A stretch of 64,000 bases of DNA, from the NCBI GenBank assembly GCA_902760595.1, contig CACWHI010000001.1, positions 188,963-252,962 on the forward strand. The letters run 5' to 3'. Source of the stretch: an uncultured Eubacteriales bacterium (GTDB lineage: Bacteria; Bacillota; Clostridia; Christensenellales; Aristaeellaceae). The notes below the pieces were generated by a model. The model saw nothing but the letters and a program-made list of their open reading frames with translations. It was not told the DNA's origin and did not search any database. Positions 57,401 to 64,000 of the stretch are shown piece by piece (the first letter of the stretch is position 1; every line of letters starts with the position of its first letter). The position numbers were made by a program, and so were the translations under genes.

Positions 57401-60251
57401 AGAGTACGCCGGCGCAGACGACAAGCTGCTTGTTCAGTCGTCCGGCTACGCCAGAAAGGTGCAGACCTGGAACAATCAGGGCTATCTGACCAGCGTCGGC
57501 TATTTCGACGAAGAGGGCTGGTACCTGCTGCAGGACGGGCCGTACAGCTACATTACCTACGCGCGCGACGCGAACGGCAATTGCACTGAGCAGGCCTGGT
57601 TCGTTCTGGAAGGCCATCCGACCCTGATGCCTGACGGTTACAATCGCGTGACCAGCGAGTATGACGCGGCAGGCAACTGTGTGCGCAAGGTATACTATTA
57701 TAACGAGAACGTCGTCACCATCACAGGCGGCTATGCCGTTATCGAATACACCTACGACAGCCGCAACCGTTTGACGCAGGAAAGCTATTATGATGAGCAC
57801 ATGAAGCGCGTCATGACGGCGAAAGGGTACTCGGCCATCGGCTATGTATACGATAACGCGAACAACGTGCTGCAGGTCCGCTATATGAACGAGCGTGACA
57901 AGCTGACCCGCGTGCCGGAAGGCTTCAGCGTGTGGCAGCGAGAGTATGACAGCAGCAATCACGTCATCCTTGAGCAGTATCTGGATGAAGCGGAACACAT
58001 CGCTTCCGTTACGGACAGGATCGCCGCTACCCGAGTATCCTACGACGGGCGCGGCAACAGGACCAGGATCGAATACCTCAGCGCCGCGCTTCTGCCTGTC
58101 GAAACGCCCTGGGGATACGCTACGATCGACTATACCTATGATTCCAACAACCGCAAGACCAGCGAAACCTACCTGAGCACGAAGGGGCTTCCCTGCATCA
58201 TCTCCGCCGGTTATTCCGGGATCCGCTATGAGTACAGCGATCAGGGGAAGGTCTGGCGTCAGTCCTTTGTGGATGGTTCCGGGCAGCTGATCCTCTGCAA
58301 AGACGGCTACGCGGTCATCGAGTATGAGTATGACGACAACCAGTATGTGACCAAGCTCACCTATTACGATGATCACATGGTCCGCTCCTATATCAGCGCA
58401 GGCTATTCCGCTATCCAGAGAACGGTGGATAAGAACGGCAGTGTCCTGCGAGAAACCTACCTCGGGCTGGATGACACGCCGGTACCGAACACCTATGGAT
58501 ATGCCGCGATCCGCAATACGTGGGACGCGAGAAAGCGCATCGTAAAGCGTGAATACCTCGATGCTGACGGTCAGCCCTTCACCCTGAACGGAGGCTACGC
58601 GGCCATTGGATACGCCTATGACAACCGGGATAACCTTGTACGCCAGTCCTACTACAATAAGACTGGCAGCCTGACCTGGTGCCAGTACGGCTACGCGGAG
58701 ATCACCTTCACCTATGATGACCGGAATCACTGCGTGGAAGAGCATCTGCTGAACATTCAGGGCCGGCCGGCTATCCACACCTCCGGTCAGTATTCGTACC
58801 TGACGCGTGATATCGATCCCGATGGCCGCATTTACTCTGTCAAGTATTTCAACGCTTCCGGAAATCCCGTGTTCTATGCGGGCGAATATGCCGAGGTCAG
58901 ATATACATACGACCTGGCCGGACGTGAGACTTCCATCAGCTTCTTCGACCGTGCGGGCAACCCGTGCACCAACCGCCGCGGCTACGCCAAGAAAACGATG
59001 GCCTACAATTCTCTGGGCAATGTGACGGAAGAAACATACTATGATGTTGAAGGCAATCTGACCAACACCACCATGAAGTATGCGTACGCCAAGTACACCT
59101 ATGACGAGCTTGGCAACCTGACCTCTGAGCACTACTATGATACGCATGACATGGGCGTCGTCTCCGATGACGAACGCTACGCCTATTCGGTGATCGATCA
59201 CGATGACGAAGGCCGCGTCATCAGCGAAGAGTATTTTGATGAGCTCGATCATCCCGTCAACATCCGTGAAGGCTATGCTTCTCACTTCATCAGCTATACC
59301 GAATCCGGCCTGATCCAGGAAGAGTATTATCTTGACGAGGATGGAAAGCCGGCGGCGTCTCCTGATGGTTACAGCCGCAGGACCATGGTCTCCGAGGACG
59401 CGGAAAAGGGAACGCACGTCATGAAGTCCGCGAATGAAGCGCAGCCGGATGAATACGGCAGGATCCCGTACTCCCTGAAGACCTATGACCGCTACGACCG
59501 CGTGGTTGAGGAAAGGTATTTCGACGGCACGGATAAGCCGACCATCGGGCCTGAGGGCAGCAGCGTCATCCAGCGTGAGTATACCAGCCGCGGAAAGATC
59601 TCCATGATCCGCTACTTCGACGCGGCCGATCAGGATACCACCGTCAATGGCGCGCATGGCATCAGCCGCACCTATAACTCCTATGATAACCTTGAGCTGG
59701 AGTCCTGGCTGGATATCAACGGGAATCCTGTGACAAATGAGAACGGCTATGCCAGTATCTACTATGACTATGATCTGAGCAACGCCGCCAGAATGGAAAA
59801 GTACTTCCAGTACTATCTTGATGTCAATGGCGAACCTACAGCCTCTGTCAACGGCGCGTGGGGAATCAGCATGCTCTATTATCCTGTGACCCGCGTCCAT
59901 GACGTCACCTTCATCGGTCAGGACGGCAAGCCGATCGATACGACGGAGGGATACGCGATCCTGGAGTATGAAGAGGACGAGAACGGCAACAGAACCTGGG
60001 AAGGCTATTATGACGCCAATAAGGTGCCCACAAACTGCCTCAAGGGCTACTCAAGTGTAGAGCGTGAATACGACAGCGAAGGGCGTTGCATCTCGGAGCG
60101 TTACCTGGACCGCTATAACAAGCTGACCAACAATATGGACGGTTACGCGGGCTGGAACGGCTATTATAACGAAAACGATGAGCTGATCGTCACCAATTGC
60201 TATGACATGAACAGACAGCCTGTTTCTGTCGAGCTTGATCTCGCTTCCTGA
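54465..60251 (+). CDS. Giant secreted YD-like tandem-repeat protein
   Basis: 1928 residues. Signal peptide (about 1-26). The rest is a continuous array of about 60 degenerate units of roughly 32 residues with the pattern GYAxxxYxYDxxGNLxxExYYDxxGxPVxxxx. This resembles the YD repeats of Rhs and wall-associated proteins but with longer units. There is no Rhs core, no toxin tip, no transmembrane segment, no LPXTG and no SLH domain. It probably forms a long beta-solenoid or shell. The ATGA overlap with the kinase gene means coupled expression. The role is unknown; a carbohydrate-binding surface or matrix protein is inferred. Confidence 0.8.
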   Translation: MNTRLKLLVTALLLLTLSIPSGAIGEAALSFPALVETDCVWDDSGNLISETAHDLSGRPALNARGFYRAEYTYDDHSNELSVAYFGLNGEPVAIDDGFARAEYTYQADSKGAYHLITEDRYAADGSRADIPGSYSYRRDAWEGDQILSTEYFDAAGQLTRPTGGFARITYEVAETDQLRTITKRYLNDDGTPLIGTEGGAAVVTEYSGAKTPVSGLLLSTQIYGLRGDKVLGARRWNREVNTYDEKGNLTRTDYYGIDDERILCTAGYASVTHTYDELNRVVETAYLNIDDSLIKRMDGYAKVTTEYYGGSTLKHWETFYGADGEKTMITYGYSMIEYEYDQPEFDYRETFYNTVGDYTMSQGGYARREVLWRRSLVRDKDNKDHWVTYPDQVHQEKYFGTDLKLIQVKAGYSGLVNDYNENGQVTKTTYMDHDWKPARNDERQFASIEYKYEGTDPLEPPVYEAYFDKDGKPVQSLDGSYVRTMTYGGPKKNLLLAEEFYDAAGNPSTSVVNGAHRVEYTYSKGLEQATARYYAVNGQPCMSKRGYAILLSEYNNNSRLLWSVTLDENGEAVNSAGQYAAQRHTYDVSDHHTGEKYFGADGSAVSFGGYASVQYQYDVNGNITSVSYYNADDALVNVNGSARVEREYDDQHHMVYEAYFGADDKPVMVTGGYAARKLEYDERNWLVSRITYLGTDGNPILLSNGYASYEQEYDAYGNLLARKYYDENGQLTVPATIGYARFERRVDNAGRMTEEARYDAEGGLIVNRDNYAVVTQEYDSNGVLSAVTYLGADRQPVDTEFGYAKRELTYDYQGNLTSEAFFNAQMLPTAVEAGYHKAVYTWDNEGHQLTEAYYGADGQPAECQNGYAGLLREYDLRGNLTREVYLGKNGKPTDVKAGAAEVIREYDTENRLLSERYYDETGTPYMLHGDYAALVNTYDENGNVLTEAYYDLNGELTVSSKGYAKKTCTYDNMGHLLTEEYAGADDKLLVQSSGYARKVQTWNNQGYLTSVGYFDEEGWYLLQDGPYSYITYARDANGNCTEQAWFVLEGHPTLMPDGYNRVTSEYDAAGNCVRKVYYYNENVVTITGGYAVIEYTYDSRNRLTQESYYDEHMKRVMTAKGYSAIGYVYDNANNVLQVRYMNERDKLTRVPEGFSVWQREYDSSNHVILEQYLDEAEHIASVTDRIAATRVSYDGRGNRTRIEYLSAALLPVETPWGYATIDYTYDSNNRKTSETYLSTKGLPCIISAGYSGIRYEYSDQGKVWRQSFVDGSGQLILCKDGYAVIEYEYDDNQYVTKLTYYDDHMVRSYISAGYSAIQRTVDKNGSVLRETYLGLDDTPVPNTYGYAAIRNTWDARKRIVKREYLDADGQPFTLNGGYAAIGYAYDNRDNLVRQSYYNKTGSLTWCQYGYAEITFTYDDRNHCVEEHLLNIQGRPAIHTSGQYSYLTRDIDPDGRIYSVKYFNASGNPVFYAGEYAEVRYTYDLAGRETSISFFDRAGNPCTNRRGYAKKTMAYNSLGNVTEETYYDVEGNLTNTTMKYAYAKYTYDELGNLTSEHYYDTHDMGVVSDDERYAYSVIDHDDEGRVISEEYFDELDHPVNIREGYASHFISYTESGLIQEEYYLDEDGKPAASPDGYSRRTMVSEDAEKGTHVMKSANEAQPDEYGRIPYSLKTYDRYDRVVEERYFDGTDKPTIGPEGSSVIQREYTSRGKISMIRYFDAADQDTTVNGAHGISRTYNSYDNLELESWLDINGNPVTNENGYASIYYDYDLSNAARMEKYFQYYLDVNGEPTASVNGAWGISMLYYPVTRVHDVTFIGQDGKPIDTTEGYAILEYEEDENGNRTWEGYYDANKVPTNCLKGYSSVEREYDSEGRCISERYLDRYNKLTNNMDGYAGWNGYYNENDELIVTNCYDMNRQPVSVELDLAS

Positions 60252-60271
60252 GAAAGGGGGTTCAGAACGAT

Positions 60272-61348
60272 ATGAAAAATACTTCTTCATCCCTGAAGGC
60301 TCTTGCTATTCGGTTCGTCGCGGTCCTGACAGTCGTCTGTCTGCTGCCTGTATTCGCGTTCGCGGAAACGGCAGAGGATGAGAAACTGAAGGATTGGGTC
60401 AATTTCCTTCTGATCTGCAACGAGGGAATGAACAACAGCGGTGGCAACGCCGGAAACACGCTGATGGTTGTCGCCATGAATCCTGAGCAGGGCAAAATAC
60501 GCCTGATGACGTTCACCTGGGATACGTTTATCGACTATGAAGGGTATGACCTTCCGCAGAAGATCGACATGCCCTACAGAAACAACGGTCCCGAAGAGAC
60601 GATGAAGGTATTCAATCATAACTTCGGATTGGATATTGACAAGTACATGTCGTTGAACTTCCTCAACCTTGCGAACCTGATCGATGCTTACGGCGGTGTC
60701 GACATTGACATTTCCCGCGCGGAACGCAACGCCCTCAACGGCATTGTCGCGAATAAAAAAGAAAGCATCAAGGCTCAGGCTGACTCGGGACTGCTGAGCC
60801 AGATGGCGGCGGAAATGCTCGCTAAGGAATACTACCTGAGTGATTTCGGCCCTGAAACGCATTTGAACGGTCTCCAGGCCGTCGGCTTCGGCTGGCTTCA
60901 GTATGACTCGGTCTATAACTGCTGCCTGCGTGAAGTGAGCGTTATTTCCAACCTGTTCAACAGCGTTGGCAAAAGCGTCGGCGAGCTCGTGGCTTTCTAT
61001 ACGGACGAGAGTGGATACCCGACAGAGACTGAAGGACGCGCGGTCATCAACCTGGACCATATCACCGATGACGATAAGGCTCTGATCCGGCAGCTGATCG
61101 CGCCTATCTTCCAGATGTCATATCATAATCTGAACGAAGAAGAGATCGCCGATATCTCGATCACGCTGGCCAAGGTCGGCTACGCGGCTGCGCGGCAGGG
61201 TGTAAATATCTTCAGCGGATTGAAAACCGCCGTTTTCCCGATCGAAGCTACACAGCCTTACGAAATCGTTGCCGGCGCCAAGGGGCATATCGTCGATAAG
61301 GAAGCCAATCATGAGGCAATGATAGAATTCCTGTTCTCCGAGGACTGA
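60272..61348 (+). CDS. LCP-family (LytR-CpsA-Psr) protein with degenerate active site
   Basis: 358 residues with a signal peptide or anchor (about 9-31). The LCP fold is readable: 'NTLMVVAMNPEQGKIRLMTFTWDTFIDY' near 68-95, 'NHNFGLDIDKYMSLNFLNLANLIDAYGGVDIDI' near 118-150 and 'HLNGLQAVGFGWLQYDS' near 203. However, the arginines that bind the polyprenyl pyrophosphate and catalyse transfer are gone: SIPRDT reads TFTWDT, the R-x-R after LNGxxAL reads GFGWLQYD, and the first R-x-D region reads NAGNT. It is therefore probably not a normal glycopolymer ligase. It lies 20 bp after the giant gene. Confidence 0.75.
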   Translation: MKNTSSSLKALAIRFVAVLTVVCLLPVFAFAETAEDEKLKDWVNFLLICNEGMNNSGGNAGNTLMVVAMNPEQGKIRLMTFTWDTFIDYEGYDLPQKIDMPYRNNGPEETMKVFNHNFGLDIDKYMSLNFLNLANLIDAYGGVDIDISRAERNALNGIVANKKESIKAQADSGLLSQMAAEMLAKEYYLSDFGPETHLNGLQAVGFGWLQYDSVYNCCLREVSVISNLFNSVGKSVGELVAFYTDESGYPTETEGRAVINLDHITDDDKALIRQLIAPIFQMSYHNLNEEEIADISITLAKVGYAAARQGVNIFSGLKTAVFPIEATQPYEIVAGAKGHIVDKEANHEAMIEFLFSED

Positions 61349-61417
61349 CAAATCGGTGATTGATCGGCACTGATCGGATTGACAGGCCGGGAGATCTCTG
61401 TGACAAACCTTTTAATC

Positions 61418-61449
61418 GCCATCCGGGTATTCAAAAATGCCCGGATGGC
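61418..61449 (+). terminator. Hairpin ending the giant-repeat operon or leading loaP
   Basis: A 10-bp stem GCCATCCGGG/CCCGGATGGC with an A-rich loop lies 69 bp after the LCP stop and 50 bp before the NusG-like start. The T tract is weak (CTTGTTT), so it may be a terminator or a regulated hairpin. Confidence 0.55.
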
Positions 61450-61498
61450 GAAGCTTGTTTAAAAGCATCTATTCTTGTTGATTTTGAGGTTATTTCGA

Positions 61499-61978
61499 GT
61501 GTACGCCTACTGCCTTTTCTGCGAAACACAGCACTGCGACATGATCGCGGCTACAATTTCAAACGTATATCATTATCATTGCATTTCGCCCAAGATCATC
61601 CAGCGGAAATGGGTGAAAGGAAAAGCTATCGAACAGTCGCACGATTGGCTGCCAGGTTATTTGTTTCTGTATTCGCAGACCCCCATACATCCGCGTTTCC
61701 CAGTTGACGGCATCATACGCTGCCTTGGAAACAGCGAATTAAAAGATCGGGATCTTGCATTCGCAGAGATGCTCTTAAGCTGCAACGGGACGCTCGGCAG
61801 CATTCAAGTGGCCGAAGTAGGCGATCGCTGCAAGATCTCCGATCCCCTTTGGAATAACATGGAGGGCACCATCATCAAACTTGACCGCGGCCGTAAACGC
61901 TGCTGCGTCGAATTTGAGTTCGATCATCAAAAGCGAAGCGTCTGGGTAGGGTATGACCTTGTGAATAAAAAGGGATAA
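61499..61978 (+). CDS. LoaP-like NusG-family antiterminator
   Basis: 159 residues from GTG 61499, with GAGG nine bases upstream; the frame extends back to TTG 61475. NGN domain: 'YAYCLFCETQHCDMIAATI', 'SPKIIQRKWVKGKAIEQSHDWLPGYLFLYS' (the LPGYLF motif is diagnostic of specialised NusG paralogs), then a KOW domain at the C-terminus ('VGDRCKISDPLWNNMEGTIIKLDRGRKRCCVEFEF'). LoaP proteins promote readthrough of long polysaccharide or secondary-metabolite operons. It is followed by an 816-bp untranslated stretch and a polysaccharide-type gene, the expected place for its target. Confidence 0.85.
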   Translation: MYAYCLFCETQHCDMIAATISNVYHYHCISPKIIQRKWVKGKAIEQSHDWLPGYLFLYSQTPIHPRFPVDGIIRCLGNSELKDRDLAFAEMLLSCNGTLGSIQVAEVGDRCKISDPLWNNMEGTIIKLDRGRKRCCVEFEFDHQKRSVWVGYDLVNKKG

Positions 61979-62794
61979 GGATAATTATTTATGGACTCTT
62001 TGTTTATACGATTCATTGTCACTATGCTAAATGGGAGCAAATTGCACGAAAAATCCCCCGTTTGTTGCTCTCAAGCAGCCTGATTTTTAAGCACTTTGCT
62101 CAAAAACTACATCACAGAACGCCATGGGAGCGTTTTCAGACAGGTTTTCGACAAATCCTCGGTTGGTAATAAGAAATGCACATGAGTTTTAACAGCAAAA
62201 ATCCTCTCTGAGCATTTGTTATTGATAATGGCAGTCTGGTAAAGATAGCAAAGTAGACAAGGTCAAAGAAGGCAATATGTAACGGCTGGGTGGAAAAAGA
62301 CAAATCAGACAGGTTTAGACAGGTTGGATATTTCTTATTGACGACCTTGGCAAAGTAGAGAACCCGGTTCCTATCTTATTGCCAAAGCGACTTTGACGAG
62401 TAGATCGGGACGGAACATGGTGACAAAGGCGACTTTGTAAGTGTAGTGAGTTATGGTGGGCAATATGAAACGAACAGCCGGAAAGCGAAAGTGTAGGAAA
62501 ATCAAGGGTTTGCGATAGACCTGTTTGTATTGACTCGCCTGACGTTGTAAATACACAAAGGTATGGTTGTCAACATGATACGTAGCATGAGAGTGGTTCA
62601 TTTCATGTTTACAACCCTACCTCGATGTCGCGATTGCTCGACATAGGCGTGATTGTAACTATAAACAGTATGAGAAAAACGGTCTTGGCTAATAGATGTC
62701 GATGACCTGAACATATATTACCGCTGTGAAGCAGGTAAAGGGATCCTCGTTTGAGGTTAGAGATAGCTGTCTACTTGAAAGGAGCAGATCTCAA
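61979..62794 (+). other. 816-bp non-coding, AT-richer stretch with degenerate repeats
   Basis: No convincing gene on either strand. It contains scattered copies of a motif also seen beyond 63.7 kb: GGTAATAAGAAATGCAC (62164), GCAATATGAAACGAACAG (62460), GTTGTAAATACACAAAG (62545), and an inverted form near 62325. AAAGCGACTTTG/AAAGGCGACTTTG recur at 62384 and 62427. Either a long leader for LoaP action or the wreck of an insertion element; possibly both. Confidence 0.55.
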
Positions 62795-63691
62795 TTGGCA
62801 AATACCTTTTCACAGCGCTTGAAAGACTTCATCAAGAACGATCTTTGGATTGTGATCCTGGATATTCTGGCGGTGAATCTTTCATACCTACTCGCCCTTT
62901 ATATCCGGTTCTTCGTAAACGGAGAGTTCAGGGTTTCGGTCGGCTACTACGTGGACTACTTCTGGCGCATTGCGCCGGTTTACACGGTTTTGGCCATCGC
63001 AGCATTTGCTCTATTCAAGCTTTATGGAGGAATGTGGCGTTTTGCTGGCTTGAACGACATGAACCGGATTATCACTGCAAATGTTGTGACTGTGGTGCTG
63101 CAAGTTGCTGCTTCGATGATAGTTCTGGCCCTGCTCCCTGGTGCGCAAGCAAACCGCATGCCGTTCTCATACTATGTGATAGGAGCGGTCATTCAGTTTA
63201 TCTTCGTAGTGCTGATTCGCTTTTCCCATAAGATACTTCTTGCGGAGAAAACCAAGATAGCAAATCGAAAGATTGAGACAGTACCGGTGCTGGTAGTCGG
63301 CTCAAACGAGCTTGGCCGCAAGATCGTTCACCACCTGGAAGACAATACAGTTTTCCGCGCTGTAGCTATTGTCGGCAAGGATAGCGGTAGAATGATGGAT
63401 GGTATACCGGTTATCAGTATGGAAGCAATCGAGAAAACCGTTACTGAGAAAGGGATCAAAGCAGTCTTCATTGCCGAAAAGCAAATGACCAAGGAACAGC
63501 GTGATCAAATCAGACATGCTGCAAAAGACATTGAGATTAATGATTTCACTGGGTACATGAGCAATCAGACAGGTTTCATTGGCAACAAAATGGTCTTTGA
63601 CAAGTTCTACGCTCAAAGCGCTGAAAACGGGAGAAAAATTGTGCAAATAGTGCAAAACAAACCGGTTTTTAACGGCCGAATAGCGGCTTGA
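62795..63691 (+). CDS. PglD/CapD/WbpM-like N-terminal-half protein (nucleoside-diphosphate-sugar epimerase family, short)
   Basis: 298 residues from TTG 62795 (AAAGGAG ten bases upstream). Four membrane helices (about 15-38, 55-80, 90-115, 120-145) precede a Rossmann-like CoA_binding_3 domain ('VLVVGSNELGRKIVHHLEDN' near 168-187; 'IKAVFIAEKQM'). Complete CapD/WbpM proteins are about 600 residues and carry a second epimerase domain (SDR) after this; it is missing. Repeats lie on both sides, so truncation by a mobile event is plausible, but stand-alone short forms also exist. Confidence 0.7.
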   Translation: MANTFSQRLKDFIKNDLWIVILDILAVNLSYLLALYIRFFVNGEFRVSVGYYVDYFWRIAPVYTVLAIAAFALFKLYGGMWRFAGLNDMNRIITANVVTVVLQVAASMIVLALLPGAQANRMPFSYYVIGAVIQFIFVVLIRFSHKILLAEKTKIANRKIETVPVLVVGSNELGRKIVHHLEDNTVFRAVAIVGKDSGRMMDGIPVISMEAIEKTVTEKGIKAVFIAEKQMTKEQRDQIRHAAKDIEINDFTGYMSNQTGFIGNKMVFDKFYAQSAENGRKIVQIVQNKPVFNGRIAA

Positions 63692-63737
63692 GAGTTTTCA
63701 GACAGACTATTCGCTAGACCTTGGGTTAATGCCCCCG

Positions 63738-63866
63738 TGGGTCAGGTTGTAAATAACAAAAAGACAGTGGATAAACCGCTTGGGTCAAGTAGTAAATAAC
63801 AAATGAACGGCTTAAAAACTCACTGGGTTGAGTAGCAAATAAGAAACGAACAGGAAACAGACAGAT
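63738..63866 (+). repeat. Three direct repeats with exact 43-bp period
   Basis: Units start at 63738, 63781 and 63824. The first ~30 bases are conserved (TGGGTCAGGTTGTAAATAAC, TGGGTCAAGTAGTAAATAAC, TGGGTTGAGTAGCAAATAAG, each followed by AAA and GA/GAAC-rich bases); the remaining 13 are variable. Related single copies occur at 62.16-62.57 kb. Too few and too degenerate for CRISPR; resembles the multiple terminal repeats of IS21-type elements or a regulator-binding array. Confidence 0.65.
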
Positions 63867-63933
63867 TTGACGTTGGAGACATTACGACTGCAGAGAACAG
63901 CGCCAAGTGGTTGCTGGAGAAAGGAGAGTAAAC

Positions 63934-63956
63934 AAAAAAGCCGCCGTGGGGCGGCT
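63934..63956 (-). terminator. Minus-strand terminator near the window end
   Basis: Stem AGCCGCC/GGCGGCT with GTGG loop and six T in minus orientation, 10 bp after a minus-strand stop codon at 63967. Confidence 0.75.
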
Positions 63957-63966
63957 GGAAAGAGCA

Positions 63967-64000
63967 TCATGCAACATTAGCGGGGACAGCGGTAAAGATG
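63967..64000 (-). CDS. C-terminal end of a minus-strand gene (partial)
   Basis: The open frame entering from the right edge ends IFTAVPANVA-stop (TGA at 63967-63969) and is followed by a good terminator. Only ten residues are visible, so no family can be named. The terminator is the main support. Confidence 0.35.
   Translation of the reverse strand, partial: IFTAVPANVA

Noticed and set aside
57342-59900. 852-residue minus-strand open frame inside the giant repeat gene
   Set aside because: Its repeats are the complement of the YD-like array; no start signals and no recognisable domain.
54465-60251. Rhs/polymorphic toxin
   Set aside because: No core domain, no C-terminal toxin and no immunity gene downstream; repeat length differs from classical YD repeats.
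62371-62601. 76-residue minus-strand frame in the non-coding tract
   Set aside because: No ribosome-binding site, no recognised family, and it overlaps the degenerate repeats; likely chance or remnant.
63738-63866. CRISPR array
   Set aside because: Only three units, the conserved part is degenerate and the variable part is just ~13 bp, and no cas genes are nearby.
63833-63930. Short plus-strand frame ending AENSAKWLLEKGE before a TAA at 63928
   Set aside because: No start codon or site and it overlaps the third repeat unit; it could be the tail of a decayed gene but is too short to support.

Overview
This window reads as a chromosomal segment of a GC-rich, anaerobic Gram-positive-lineage bacterium (Bacillota, class Clostridia; a Christensenellales-like gut or rumen lineage is my guess, not proven). 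The reasons are a sodium-pump decarboxylase operon, Firmicutes-type DnaE, a T-box riboswitch, a clostridial long-form HflX, DUF951, a LoaP-like NusG paralog and strong sigma-A promoters (TTGNNN, 17 bp, TATAAT-like). The sequence is visibly GC-rich up to about 61.3 kb and visibly more AT-rich after that.

Layout. 0-5.2 kb: five-gene biotin-dependent decarboxylase/transcarboxylase operon (+) closed by a strong terminator. 5.2-12.2 kb (-): secreted VWA protein, DNA polymerase III alpha, secreted protein of unknown function. 12.6-13.9 kb: enolase (+). 13.9-19.3 kb (-): five-gene operon for a cytosolic 5'-nucleotidase, NahK-like sugar kinase, polysaccharide deacetylase, BspA-like LRR protein and PstS-like binding protein. 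A large palindrome follows, then a three-gene ABC transporter (-) behind a T-box leader. 22.8-26.9 kb (+): guaB, DUF951, lepB, obgE, yhbY. 26.9-41.4 kb (-): one nearly gapless run of 16 genes, from a transglutaminase and an atypical type IV pilus/type II secretion-like set (PilC, four small membrane or pseudopilin-like proteins, PilT) through YesL-like membrane protein, methyltransferase, Hsp33, three coupled TPR/HEAT/zinc-ribbon proteins and cysteine desulfurase to HflX. 41.5-46.8 kb: purB and a serine hydrolase (+), facing murQ and a muropeptide-sugar kinase (-), then an RluA-family pseudouridine synthase (-). 46.9-47.7 kb: smpB and tmRNA.

47.8-61.3 kb (+) is the most unusual part. It holds a short HlyD-like protein and two NHLM-type peptidase/ABC exporters with no recognisable cargo peptide or modifying enzyme. 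After a terminator and a near-consensus promoter come a Wzz/tyrosine-kinase fusion, a 1928-residue secreted protein made of about 60 YD-like repeats, and an LCP-family protein that has lost its key arginines. The last 2.5 kb holds a LoaP-like antiterminator, a long untranslated stretch with degenerate repeats, a short PglD/CapD-like N-terminal-half protein, a 43-bp-period triple repeat, and the edge of a minus-strand gene.

How it fits together: the window mixes core housekeeping (replication, glycolysis, purines, ribosome rescue, GTPases) with cell-envelope functions: pilus assembly, peptidoglycan-sugar recycling, peptide export and exopolysaccharide control. The envelope cluster at 47.8-63.7 kb is the best candidate for an undescribed system. 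I found no tRNA or rRNA genes, CRISPR array or intact transposase.
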